From NCBI GenBank assembly GCA_021789975.1, contig JAJYIT010000037.1, forward strand, positions 1 through 40,025: DNA of 40,025 bases, given 5' to 3'. Shown one piece after another: positions 1 to 7,988 of the stretch. Both the position numbers and the translations under genes were made by a program. Source of the DNA: Bacteroidota bacterium. GTDB taxonomy: Bacteria; Bacteroidota; Ignavibacteria; Kryptoniales; JAKASW01. The notes under the pieces are model-generated. The model saw nothing but the letters and a program-made list of their open reading frames with translations. It was not told the DNA's origin and made no database searches. The first letter of the stretch is position 1. Each line of letters begins with the position of its first letter.

Positions 1-45
1 CCGGAGGGCAAAGACGATCTGCTGCTCTGTGAATCGTTTCTTCAT
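1..45 (-). CDS. IS3-family transposase OrfA, N-terminal 15 codons
   Basis: The minus strand reads MKKRFTEQQIVFALR from the ATG at 45 and runs off the window edge. This is the standard opening of IS3-family OrfA proteins (M-K-K-x-R-F-T-E-x-Q-I), the start of the helix-turn-helix domain that binds the element ends. GGAG stands 10 to 15 bases upstream. Only the N-terminus is visible, so whether the transposase is intact cannot be judged. Confidence 0.7.
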   Translation of the reverse strand, partial: MKKRFTEQQIVFALR

Positions 46-123
46 GTCCCGTGATCTCCATTCTGTTCGTGAAAATTTACTCACTTTTTCTCTCTCAAAA
101 TGGACCAAGATACGGGGGGCACA
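1..123 (-). mobile_element. IS3-family insertion sequence, left end (partial)
   Basis: The minus strand begins at 123 with TGTGCCCCCCGTATC, a plausible terminal repeat starting in TG, followed by about 78 bases of leader and then a transposase OrfA start at 45. This leader-plus-OrfA arrangement is what IS3-family elements show at their left end. The rest of the element lies outside the window, so neither the right end nor the target duplication can be seen. The exact boundary at 123 is inferred from the TG and the G-rich tip. Confidence 0.6.
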
Positions 124-501
124 ACCCAAACTTCGTTCCTCAGAAGATACAGCGTTTGTCACGTTTACGAATTCTGTGTCCCATGTAGAGGGCGTGTCCC
201 AGGCGTGTGAAGTTGGGATACCGGAGGTCCGTCATTTTGTCTTACACTTCATGGGTGTTCCTTTGCAGTATCAATCTCACTTCTTGACTACGCGAGCTTC
301 CAAAGTGCATCCTGGTGGATGGTGACGCATGGGAAGACCTACTCGTCTTGCTGAAGGTACCATTGTCGGTTGACGAAGCGCACTTTGAATTACCCAATCT
401 CTTTCGTAACCTAATGACGCTAACGTGCGGCCTGATTTGTGAGCATATTCAATTAACCGGTAAATTCGTTTTCCGCTGGACTAAGAATGTGGAGGATCGT
501 T
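124..501. other. Intergenic stretch without a convincing gene
   Basis: Short open frames exist on the plus strand (one from 315 runs into the next gene in another frame) but none has a ribosome site, a recognisable domain or typical composition. It holds the flank of the IS3 insertion and presumably the promoter of the gene starting at 502, which I could not pick out. Confidence 0.4.
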
Positions 502-1866
502 ATGTTGAAGGGTATCTTTACTTGGCTGATAGTTTCGTGCATCTACTTTGGAATGAATGCTGCCGTCTGGGCCCAAGTGTGGGTGCTGCAGGCAAATCCG
601 ACAAATGGAACAGCGAATGTCCTTAGCGGTGGGAAGATCCAGTTTGTGAGTTCAACAGAGGGATGGATATCAACGAGCAGGGGAAATCTTTTGCACACTA
701 CCGACGCCGGTAATAGTTGGTCCGTCGTGACACCGTTTCCCTCCGATACAGTCTGGAGCTTCGCTGATCCGGCCGTCACGATGAGCTGGGTCAATCAGAC
801 ACATGGATGGAAAATAAATGGGATCGGAACGACTTTTGGCCGAGGCTACGGAGCCGTGCTCCACATGACAACAGATGGCGGAGCTACCTGGCAGAAGAAG
901 GTAATGTCGACGACAGCAGGCGACGCGGGATTAGAGGTGCAGTTCATCGATGAAAACACAGGTTGGGCTCTCATCTATAACCTCGATAGCGCAACCGCGC
1001 TTTTTCAAAAGAGTACAGATGGCGGGAATAGTTGGGTTACGCCCACTCACGACACTGTTGGTATTTTCTCTTTCGTAGATGCAGATAACGGCTGGTCGAT
1101 TATGAATACCGCCTCGGAGGATACCTCCATGTTGATCAATCACACGACGGACGGAGGTATCCATTGGGTCGCCCAGTACACCGATGTATCAGCCGGAGCA
1201 TTCAACGCGATACAATTCACCGACTCTAATAATGGCTGGGTTGTTGGTGGCGAGGGTAAGATTCTGAAGACAACCGATGGTGGCACCACTTGGTTCAAGG
1301 TTACCAATACCGGCATAGCTCCACAATCGAAAAGTAAATGTCTTTTCTACCTAAATGCAGATACCGGTTGGATCGGCACGAACGACGGCATACCGAATGA
1401 AAATCCCGACAGAGTAGTCCTGCACACAACCGACGGCGGTGCAAACTGGACCACCAGTTACAGGACGCAAAACGATAGCAGTGCAGTCTTCAGCATTTTC
1501 TTCTTGGATGCAAACAATGGTTGGTTCACGGGTGACTATGGACGCATTGAGCATACGATCAATGGAGGAACTGAAATAAAGGGCAACGGAAGAAGGGTCC
1601 CTGATGTTTTCTCCTTGTACCAAAACTATCCTAACCCCACTAACCCAACAACAGCAATCGCATACGACATACCCAACCTCTCGTTTGTTACTCTCAGAGT
1701 CTACAATGTTCTCGGGCAACTCGTCGAAACTCTTGTCAGCAGTTACAAGCAATCAGGCCATTACCAGGTAACATTCGACGGATCTTCACTGCCAAGCGGA
1801 GTTTACTTCTACAGATTGGAAGCAGGGAGTTTCGTGCAGGTAAGGAAGTTAATGATCTTGAAATAG
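502..1866 (+). CDS. Exported YCF48/BNR-repeat protein with T9SS sorting domain
   Basis: The product (454 residues) has a signal peptide (MLKGIFTWLIVSCIY... ending AVWAQ), then a beta-propeller-like region with at least six T-T-D-G-G-x-x-W motifs spaced about 50 to 60 residues, as in YCF48-like and BNR/sialidase-type repeats. It ends in a type IX secretion C-terminal domain (YQNYPNPTNPTTAI, VLGQLVETL, SGVYFYRLEAG, final K). Such proteins are exported to the cell surface; the propeller may bind ligands, but no catalytic site is evident. I chose the ATG at 502 and not the in-frame ATG at 487, because GGAGG ends six bases before 502 and lies inside the longer version. Substrate and role are unknown. 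Confidence 0.85.
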   Translation: MLKGIFTWLIVSCIYFGMNAAVWAQVWVLQANPTNGTANVLSGGKIQFVSSTEGWISTSRGNLLHTTDAGNSWSVVTPFPSDTVWSFADPAVTMSWVNQTHGWKINGIGTTFGRGYGAVLHMTTDGGATWQKKVMSTTAGDAGLEVQFIDENTGWALIYNLDSATALFQKSTDGGNSWVTPTHDTVGIFSFVDADNGWSIMNTASEDTSMLINHTTDGGIHWVAQYTDVSAGAFNAIQFTDSNNGWVVGGEGKILKTTDGGTTWFKVTNTGIAPQSKSKCLFYLNADTGWIGTNDGIPNENPDRVVLHTTDGGANWTTSYRTQNDSSAVFSIFFLDANNGWFTGDYGRIEHTINGGTEIKGNGRRVPDVFSLYQNYPNPTNPTTAIAYDIPNLSFVTLRVYNVLGQLVETLVSSYKQSGHYQVTFDGSSLPSGVYFYRLEAGSFVQVRKLMILK

Positions 1867-1868
1867 TA

Positions 1869-1891
1869 TCAAATGATCCTGGGTCATTTGA
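1869..1891 (+). terminator. Hairpin just after the T9SS gene
   Basis: TCAAATGA (1869-1876) and TCATTTGA (1884-1891) form a perfect 8-bp stem with a 7-base loop, starting three bases after the stop codon. No T-run follows, so this is a terminator-like or RNA-stabilising hairpin and not a classical intrinsic terminator. Confidence 0.45.
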
Positions 1892-2366
1892 CATAAACAA
1901 GATGGAGCACTCACAAATCAGAGCTAAGTGGTATAAGGTCAAGATACTGCTTGACAACTGATGTGGAGAGTCTGACGATGCAAGAGATCATATCGACATC
2001 GTCGAACTCAGTAGAAAGAAGTCTGACAGCCCGGCTTACCGGCAGGGGGCGTTAAAGATCTGATTCGCGTGATTCGGATTGGGAAAATAGAATTCGTGCG
2101 TTTCTCAGCCAGAGGCTGATGAGCCAACGGCTCAGTGGTAAGTCCTTTCCTAAGCCAAAGTAGCCCACTACCGACATTTCAGTGGCGTCCTAATTTATGC
2201 TTTGCTGAAACCGCGGAGATCGCTAAGGTACGCTAAGGATCTTTTAGCGATACAGAACTTCGAGATCCTTGCGATCATGGCAGTTCATTTACTTTTCTTC
2301 TTTGAAGTGAGATTCAAATTAGGGCACTACAGACATTTTATTATATGCTTTTCCGGTTTGCACATA
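1892..2366. other. Intergenic region with several small inverted repeats
   Basis: No gene recognised. It contains paired hairpins at 2105-2134 and an inverted repeat ATCGCTAA (2219-2226) / TTAGCGAT (2244-2251) that includes a tandem CGCTAAGG. The sequence becomes visibly AT-richer towards 2300, where the orphan minus-strand gene ends. Confidence 0.4.
2105..2134. repeat. Two abutting 15-bp hairpins
   Basis: TCAGCC-AGA-GGCTGA (2105-2119) is followed without a gap by TGAGCC-AAC-GGCTCA (2120-2134). Each is a perfect 6-bp stem with a 3-base loop, and the two are near-copies of each other. They could also pair with each other (GGCT/AGCC across the junction). The function is unknown; REP-like elements or a stacked RNA structure are possible. 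Confidence 0.5.
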
Positions 2367-2888
2367 TTAAGGAGAAATTAAAAATGATTTGGGATTTTGC
2401 TTCCTTTCCAAGATGGATTTGCTTTTTGAAAAGGCTAATGCGTGCAACTGTTGTATCGTATCGCGTTTCAATTCAGGAAACGGTTCGTTTTTGTCGGAAG
2501 AGCAAAAGAAATGATTTGAATCCTTCTCATACAAATAGAATTCATGCTCTTTACACAAGGGCATATCTGCGATGTTTCCGTTATTATAAACTTTCCATTT
2601 TAGCCCTTCAAAGGGCATCAGAAACCAATCCCGTTTTTTCTTTTCTGTGTGTAATTCCATTGCGATATGAACGGCCCAAATTAAGCTTATCATCCATACC
2701 AATACTTCCAATATTCCTACTACCTGCCATTTTATTATTAGATGTTGGGATACGTTGTGTACGCCATCCCAAAACCGATACCAGAATAGGAGGACGATCA
2801 CTATTAGATATGTGGGAGGATTCTTTATCAACAGGAGAAGGAATCGGCCGCCCTGCATTAGGATTTGTTTTAATTTTTCTATCAGCAT
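2367..2888 (-). CDS. Orphan AT-rich membrane protein of unknown function
   Basis: The product (173 residues) has two hydrophobic segments near the N-terminus (around residues 20-40 and 55-80), then a soluble tail with W-K-V, P-L-C-x-x-H and a later F-C, which could be a small zinc-ribbon-like or Cys/His site. I do not recognise the family. The start at 2888 is chosen because AGGAG stands eight bases upstream; an in-frame ATG at 2966 lacks such a site. The overlapping plus-strand frame at 2345-2947 is judged a shadow: it has no ribosome site and improbable content. The gene is much richer in A and T than its neighbours and stands alone and antisense, which suggests recent acquisition. Confidence 0.6.
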   Translation of the reverse strand: MLIEKLKQILMQGGRFLLLLIKNPPTYLIVIVLLFWYRFWDGVHNVSQHLIIKWQVVGILEVLVWMISLIWAVHIAMELHTEKKKRDWFLMPFEGLKWKVYNNGNIADMPLCKEHEFYLYEKDSNHFFCSSDKNEPFPELKRDTIQQLHALAFSKSKSILERKQNPKSFLISP

Positions 2889-3083
2889 TGATTTTTCTCC
2901 TAATTGTGGTGGCAATATGGAATTCTTGGCCTTTGAATTCAAATTAAACAAACGGAATATGTGCAAATCGGAAAGGCATATTTTATTAAATTTGATTTTT
3001 CATTTGTTCTGTTTTAGATTTGCCCCAGTTGTGAACAACTTGAAAGTCGTTTCATGAGGCTGTTAATAAGTAGAGGTTAGAAG

Positions 3084-4382
3084 GTGGATGATTTTAGACA
3101 ACTTCAAGAGGAAAATGGGAGTCTAAAGCGCGCCGTAGAAGAACTGTCTATTCTAAATGAGTTGGCGACGGCAATCGGCGCGGTCGTCGATTCTGAAGCA
3201 ATCATCCGAAAAATTATCAGTCGGTCTCTCAAAGCGGTCAATGCCGAACAGGGGACAATCACTCTCGTAGACGACCAGCCCAGTCAGCCTATGAAGACTC
3301 TTATCCGAACGATGGCAAGTTCTGCCGACCACGATCAGTTCCATTTCGACCAGGCTCTGCTAGGCTGGATGAATCTGAACAAGAAGCCGCTAATGGTAAA
3401 CAGCCCCGCCACCGACGAAAGATTTCGAGGCGTTCCATGGAACGAATCTATAAAATCAGTACTTTGTGTCCCGATGCTGGTGCGTTCCGCCCTCAAGGGT
3501 GTCCTTTCGGTTTACAATAAGAAGGGTGGAAATGGGTTTACGCAAGACGATCAGCGTCTGTTGGCGATAATTGCAGCGCAATCGGCCCAGATTGTAGAGA
3601 ACGCCAGGCTGTATGAGGAAGAGCGTTCGCTTATCAAGATGCAACAGGAGCTTAAGCTCGCCTCTCAAATTCAAGCAGATCTTTTGCCGAAAGGTTCGCC
3701 TCAACTCGAAGGCTATGAAATTGCAGGTGCCACGTTTCCAGCGAGAACTATCGGCGGTGATTACTTTGATTTTATTCCGGTCGAGGATACGAAAGTTGCG
3801 CTGTGTCTGGGCGACGTCTCAGGTAAAGGTCTGACTGCCGCACTTCTTATGGCAAATCTGCAGGCGTCACTTCGGGCCCAAACCTATCTCAGTGCTTCCG
3901 TTGAAGGGTGCGTATCGAGAGTCAACCGACAACTTTACCAAAGTACAAGCCCGGAGAAGTTTGCCACTCTCTTTTTCGGCATACTGGATACATCAGACCA
4001 TTCGCTGACTTACTGCAACGCAGGTCACGAGCCCCCGATTATGATCAGGAGGAACGGAGAGATGCTTCGTCTGAAAGATGGTGGAACGGTGGTCGGGATC
4101 ACGGATGACTTTCAGTTCGAGGACTCCAGCGTGTGTTTCCAACCCGGCGATGTCCTCGTTATTTTCTCCGACGGCGTCACTGAGGCGATGAGTAGCGAGC
4201 GAGAACAATTTGGCGAAAACACCCTGACTGAATTATTAAGGACCAGCACCGTTTCTGCTGCAGACAAAATTGTTGAGAAGATTGTTACGGCGGTTAGAAA
4301 GCATGCCGGCGATGCTCCGCAGCATGATGATATTACCGCTGTGGTCGTCAGGCGGGAAATGGTCTCGGGGGACTCTCAATAG
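3084..4382 (+). CDS. GAF domain SpoIIE/PP2C-type serine phosphatase (RsbU-like)
   Basis: The product (432 residues) opens with a short coiled coil, followed by a GAF sensory domain (about 25-175), a linker helix (YEEERSLIKMQQEL), and a PP2C/SpoIIE phosphatase domain (about 195-428). The metal-binding acidic motifs are present: G-G-D-Y-F-D, G-D-V-S-G-K-G, S-D-G-V-T-E and D-D-I-T-A-V. Enzymes of this type dephosphorylate anti-sigma-factor antagonists (STAS proteins) in partner-switching systems. The start is GTG at 3084, with AGAGG seven bases upstream. It lies 98 bases before a Ser/Thr kinase gene on the same strand, suggesting joint expression and opposing activities. No STAS or RsbW partner is visible in the window. 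Confidence 0.9.
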   Translation: MDDFRQLQEENGSLKRAVEELSILNELATAIGAVVDSEAIIRKIISRSLKAVNAEQGTITLVDDQPSQPMKTLIRTMASSADHDQFHFDQALLGWMNLNKKPLMVNSPATDERFRGVPWNESIKSVLCVPMLVRSALKGVLSVYNKKGGNGFTQDDQRLLAIIAAQSAQIVENARLYEEERSLIKMQQELKLASQIQADLLPKGSPQLEGYEIAGATFPARTIGGDYFDFIPVEDTKVALCLGDVSGKGLTAALLMANLQASLRAQTYLSASVEGCVSRVNRQLYQSTSPEKFATLFFGILDTSDHSLTYCNAGHEPPIMIRRNGEMLRLKDGGTVVGITDDFQFEDSSVCFQPGDVLVIFSDGVTEAMSSEREQFGENTLTELLRTSTVSAADKIVEKIVTAVRKHAGDAPQHDDITAVVVRREMVSGDSQ

Positions 4383-4480
4383 ATCAGCACGGCTCCTGTC
4401 GGGCGCATCATTGGTTTAAGAGCAGGGGCTGAAATTGTTTTGGCGTAATCTTCAAAGCAGGATCGAAAGGAAATATTTCG

Positions 4481-6772
4481 ATGGCCGGGAAAACCATTTC
4501 TCATTACGAGATTCTTGACAAGTTGGGCGAGGGCGGCATGGGCGTAGTATACCTCGCTCAAGACATAAAGCTGGAACGCAAGGTCGCCATAAAGTTCCTG
4601 CCGCGTCACATCTCGGCGGACCCCGAAGAGAAAGGAAGGCTTACTGTTGAAGCAAAAGCTGCCGCCTCATTGAACCATCCTAACATCTCCACAATTTACT
4701 CGATCGAAGAGGTGGATGACGATATATTCATCGTCATGGAATATATCGAGGGGAAGGAATTGAAAAGGCTCATAAGGACAGGGAGCGCCTCGTCTATTCC
4801 TGTTAACGATGCAATCAGCTACTCAAAACAGATTGTCGAAGGGTTGGCGGCTGCCCACAAGAAGGGGATAATCCATAGGGACATAAAATCATCCAACATA
4901 ATGATCACAGATGATGGCATAGTAAAAATAATGGATTTCGGTCTGGCAAAGGTGAAGGGCAGCGCTCAGTTAACAAACGTGGGCTCCACCGTGGGGACAA
5001 CGGCCTACATGTCACCCGAACAAGCGAGCGGGAAAGAGGTTGACTATCGCGCAGATATTTGGTCTTTCGGTGTTGTGCTCTACGAAATGCTCACCGGGAA
5101 GATGCCGTTCCGAGGAGATTATGATCCGGCAATAATATACAAGATACTGAATGAGGAACCAGAACCCGCCGCAGGAATTGACGATCGATTGCAGCACATA
5201 ATCAGCAAGTGCCTTGCAAAGGACCCTGATGATCGTTACCAGAGTGCGGGAGAAATTGCTGAGGAACTGGCGACAGCTAACAAAGGCAGCACACCGAGAA
5301 GATTGTCAAGGCTTCCATGGATGATTGCGGGAGCGGCGGTGATGGTACTTGCAGTCGCACTTTATTTCCTCCTTGCTACCCCAAAGACTGTGAAAGAAAC
5401 GAAGGAAATTAAGACAATTGCAGTCCTTCCATTCGACGATCTCAGCCCAAAGAAGGACCAGGGATATTTCTCTGATGGACTATCGGATGAGCTGATAAAC
5501 ACACTTGCAAAGAACCCGATGCTGAGGGTGACCGCTCACACCTCTTCATTCTCTTTCAAAGGAAAGGGACTCGATATCAGGACAATAGCCGCAAAGCTAA
5601 ACGTAACCAACATACTCGAAGGAAGTGTTCAGAAAGAAGGTAACTTGCTTCGTGTATCAACGGACCTGGTAAATGTGCGAACTGATGCCACACTATGGTC
5701 CAATACTTATAACGGAACGATGGCCAATATCTTCTCATTACAAGATTCGATTTCCGGCGCGGTTGCTGCTGCTCTTGATGCAGCACTGCTAGGCAATAGT
5801 AAATTGGCTCCCGAGCAGAAAACGGATCCGCAAGCTTACAATGATTACCTCCTGGGAGAACACTTTTTCACTCTGAGTGGCAAAGAAAACTTTGAAAATG
5901 CCGCCAAGTATTTTGAGAAAGCAGTGTCAATTGACTCCAGCTATGCGCCATCGTGGGTGGGGTTATCGAGCGTACACGAAGCTCAAGCTGAACAGGGTTA
6001 CGTCCCTACCGACGAAGGATACTTAGAAGCCCGGAAGGAAGTAAGAAGAGCCATTGAAATCGATCCTAACCTTTCCAGCGCCTACGCACAATTGGGAAGG
6101 ATAAAGATGGTTTATGAGTGGGATTGGAGTGGAGCGGATAAGTCTTTCAACAAAGCTCTTCAACTTGAGCCCGGAAATGCCGTAGCAATTGGCAGCACCG
6201 CTCTTCTGAAGGCAGCGCTCGGGAAATTCGATGAAGCAATAGCACTTCTTCACAAGTCTGTTGCGATCGACCCGTTGAGAACTATAGGTTACCTGGATCT
6301 CGGCGCGATTTCCTGGTATGCGAAATTGCCCGACGAGTCAATAGGCTACTTAAGGAAATGTCTGGAGATAAACCAGAAGTATCATATGGCTCATCTGTAC
6401 ATGGGGTTTGTTTATCTTGAAAAGGGAAATCCCGATTCGGCTCTGACGGAGATGCTGAAAGAAAATGAACCTTCGTGGGGGATGCAAGGCCTCGCAATAG
6501 TCTATTATGCTCTTGGGAGGAAGGAAGAATCAAATCGTGTTTTGGCAGAATACATCAAGCAATTCAAGGAGAGTGGCGCGTTTCAAATTGCAGAAATATA
6601 CGCCTTCAGAAACGAAAAGGATGAAGCTTTCCGATGGCTGGAAAGGGCATACGACCAGAGAGATCCCGGTCTTACCCTGATGGGGGGCGATCCGCTATTG
6701 AACAATATCGTCAATGATCCACGATATGCAGTTTTTTTGAAAAAGATGAAATTGCCACCGTCGGGAGGATAA
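4481..6772 (+). CDS. Transmembrane Ser/Thr protein kinase with TPR sensor region
   Basis: The product (763 residues) has a complete Hanks-type kinase domain: glycine loop G-E-G-G-M-G-V-V-Y, lysine in VAIKF, catalytic HRDIKSSN, D-F-G, and YMSPEQ. A transmembrane helix follows at about 279-301. Outside the membrane come a TolB/FlgO-like alpha-beta domain (IAVLPFDDLSPKKDQGYFSDGL, about 320-440), as found in many kinases and adenylate cyclases, and then several TPR repeats to the C-terminus (about 450-740). All residues needed for phosphotransfer are present. A ribosome site (AAAGGAAA) precedes the ATG. This architecture is frequent in FCB and acidobacterial genomes; the signal and the substrate are unknown. 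Confidence 0.92.
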   Translation: MAGKTISHYEILDKLGEGGMGVVYLAQDIKLERKVAIKFLPRHISADPEEKGRLTVEAKAAASLNHPNISTIYSIEEVDDDIFIVMEYIEGKELKRLIRTGSASSIPVNDAISYSKQIVEGLAAAHKKGIIHRDIKSSNIMITDDGIVKIMDFGLAKVKGSAQLTNVGSTVGTTAYMSPEQASGKEVDYRADIWSFGVVLYEMLTGKMPFRGDYDPAIIYKILNEEPEPAAGIDDRLQHIISKCLAKDPDDRYQSAGEIAEELATANKGSTPRRLSRLPWMIAGAAVMVLAVALYFLLATPKTVKETKEIKTIAVLPFDDLSPKKDQGYFSDGLSDELINTLAKNPMLRVTAHTSSFSFKGKGLDIRTIAAKLNVTNILEGSVQKEGNLLRVSTDLVNVRTDATLWSNTYNGTMANIFSLQDSISGAVAAALDAALLGNSKLAPEQKTDPQAYNDYLLGEHFFTLSGKENFENAAKYFEKAVSIDSSYAPSWVGLSSVHEAQAEQGYVPTDEGYLEARKEVRRAIEIDPNLSSAYAQLGRIKMVYEWDWSGADKSFNKALQLEPGNAVAIGSTALLKAALGKFDEAIALLHKSVAIDPLRTIGYLDLGAISWYAKLPDESIGYLRKCLEINQKYHMAHLYMGFVYLEKGNPDSALTEMLKENEPSWGMQGLAIVYYALGRKEESNRVLAEYIKQFKESGAFQIAEIYAFRNEKDEAFRWLERAYDQRDPGLTLMGGDPLLNNIVNDPRYAVFLKKMKLPPSGG

Positions 6773-7252
6773 GCTAATTAAGCCTTTTTCGGATTACCTT
6801 TGGTTTTTGGATGCCGGACGGAATCCTGAACGCTGAATCCAATCTCGTGAAACAATCCTTGCTTAGATCTAAATACTCCTTAATCCTCGGCATTTCAATG
6901 GTTAAGTCGCTTTTGCCATGGGCCATTCGGTATACCCGAAGTGGCAACCTGAAAACGAGAACGTTTTTGCGCATCGACATGCTTCACGGAGCCATACCTT
7001 CCGAATGCAGAGTCTCACCGGTAAATACTCCGAAATCTCCCGGTCCTTTTCTTGTGACGCCGTTACTCCTTAGCCTGATCTCAAGTTCCCTCACATCGCT
7101 ACCGCGCTCAACGCAAGATACATTCTCCGAGAACTGTAGGTATCGTTCTGGACCTCTTTCTTGGGGGACGTCAAAGGAAATTAAGTCTGCAATCTGACTC
7201 TATTCGGACTCCTTGGACTTTCCCGGACATAAAAAGAATTGTACCCCTTTGT
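6773..7252. other. 480-base gap without a confident gene
   Basis: Open frames exist on both strands (plus 6811-7197; minus 6774-6980 and an ATG-less frame over about 6986-7198). None has a ribosome site plus recognisable content. The ATG-less minus frame reads like protein and could be a remnant, but I could not name it. Confidence 0.35.
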
Positions 7253-7281
7253 TTGGACTTTCAAGGCAAACATAGTATAAT
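7253..7281 (+). promoter_or_regulatory. Promoter of the Ehr operon
   Basis: TTGGAC (7253-7258) and a perfect TATAAT (7276-7281) are separated by exactly 17 bases. The -10 region reads TATAATTG, which also comes close to the Bacteroidota-type TAnnTTTG element. Transcription would start near 7288, leaving a leader of only about 14 bases before the ATG at 7302, with no clear Shine-Dalgarno sequence, so the first gene may be translated almost leaderless. Confidence 0.65.
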
Positions 7282-7301
7282 TGTCGCATTGTTTTTGACA
7301 G

Positions 7302-7988
7302 ATGGAACTGAAGATAAAAGACATTGTCGGGCTGCTGCAGGTAAACGAGAAGACAGTTTACCGCTGGATCAAAGAGAAGAAGATACCCTGCTATCGCATC
7401 AACCACCAGTATCGGTTCAACCGGGCAGAGATCAACGAGTGGATACTCAGCAATAGAATAGAGCTGTCTTCGTCACTGATAAACCTCGGCCTCGCGGATC
7501 ACAATTTGCCGAGGCTGCTGGAGAAAGGTGGGATAGTACCGTCGGTGCCGGGTTCCAGCATCGTAGAGGTTATTACCAATGCGGTCGAACGGATACACAC
7601 TCCCCAGGGCCTGAAGAAAGAGGACATCATTCTCGCGTTGATGCGCCGCGAAGAATTGATGCCGACAGCAATCGGGAGAGGCGTGGCGATTCCTCACCCG
7701 CGCAACCCTATCGTGACTGATCCGAAGAACGCCAGCATCTCGATTTGCTACCTCGATCATCCGACAGATTTCCGCGCGCTCGACGGGCAGCCGGTTCATA
7801 CGCTCTTTATTCTGTTCACCGCCACGCCGCGCATGCACCTCGAAGTCCTCTCTAAGATTTCCCATCTCTGCCAGAACGATCTCTTCCTGGAAAATCTAAG
7901 CTCGAGAGCAACCGAGGAAGAGGTGATGAAATATGTGCGCGAGAAGGAAAAAGAGTGGCAGACGAAGGAGCGGGCAGGGAATGATTGA
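7302..7988 (+). CDS. HTH-PTS EIIA fusion regulator (excisionase-type HTH)
   Basis: The product (228 residues) carries an excisionase/MerR-like helix-turn-helix at residues 1-50 (VNEKTVYRWIKEKKIP ... YRFNRAEINEWI) joined to a PTS EIIA domain of the PtsN type (about 80-220). The phospho-accepting histidine is kept in GVAIPHPRNP. No sugar-permease genes follow; the downstream genes encode a Hyf-like membrane complex. The fusion therefore probably couples the phosphorylation state of a nitrogen-type PTS to transcription of this operon, or autoregulates it. It is the first gene after the promoter at 7253-7281, and its stop overlaps the next start by eight bases. Role in regulation is inference; domain identity is clear. 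Confidence 0.85.
   Translation: MELKIKDIVGLLQVNEKTVYRWIKEKKIPCYRINHQYRFNRAEINEWILSNRIELSSSLINLGLADHNLPRLLEKGGIVPSVPGSSIVEVITNAVERIHTPQGLKKEDIILALMRREELMPTAIGRGVAIPHPRNPIVTDPKNASISICYLDHPTDFRALDGQPVHTLFILFTATPRMHLEVLSKISHLCQNDLFLENLSSRATEEEVMKYVREKEKEWQTKERAGND

Noticed and set aside
315-626. Plus-strand open frame before the first T9SS gene
   Set aside because: It overlaps the signal peptide of the real gene in another frame and has no recognisable content.
2345-2947. Plus-strand open frame of 200 codons opposite the orphan membrane protein gene
   Set aside because: No ribosome site and unlikely composition; the minus-strand frame has a good ribosome site, membrane helices and a coherent tail.
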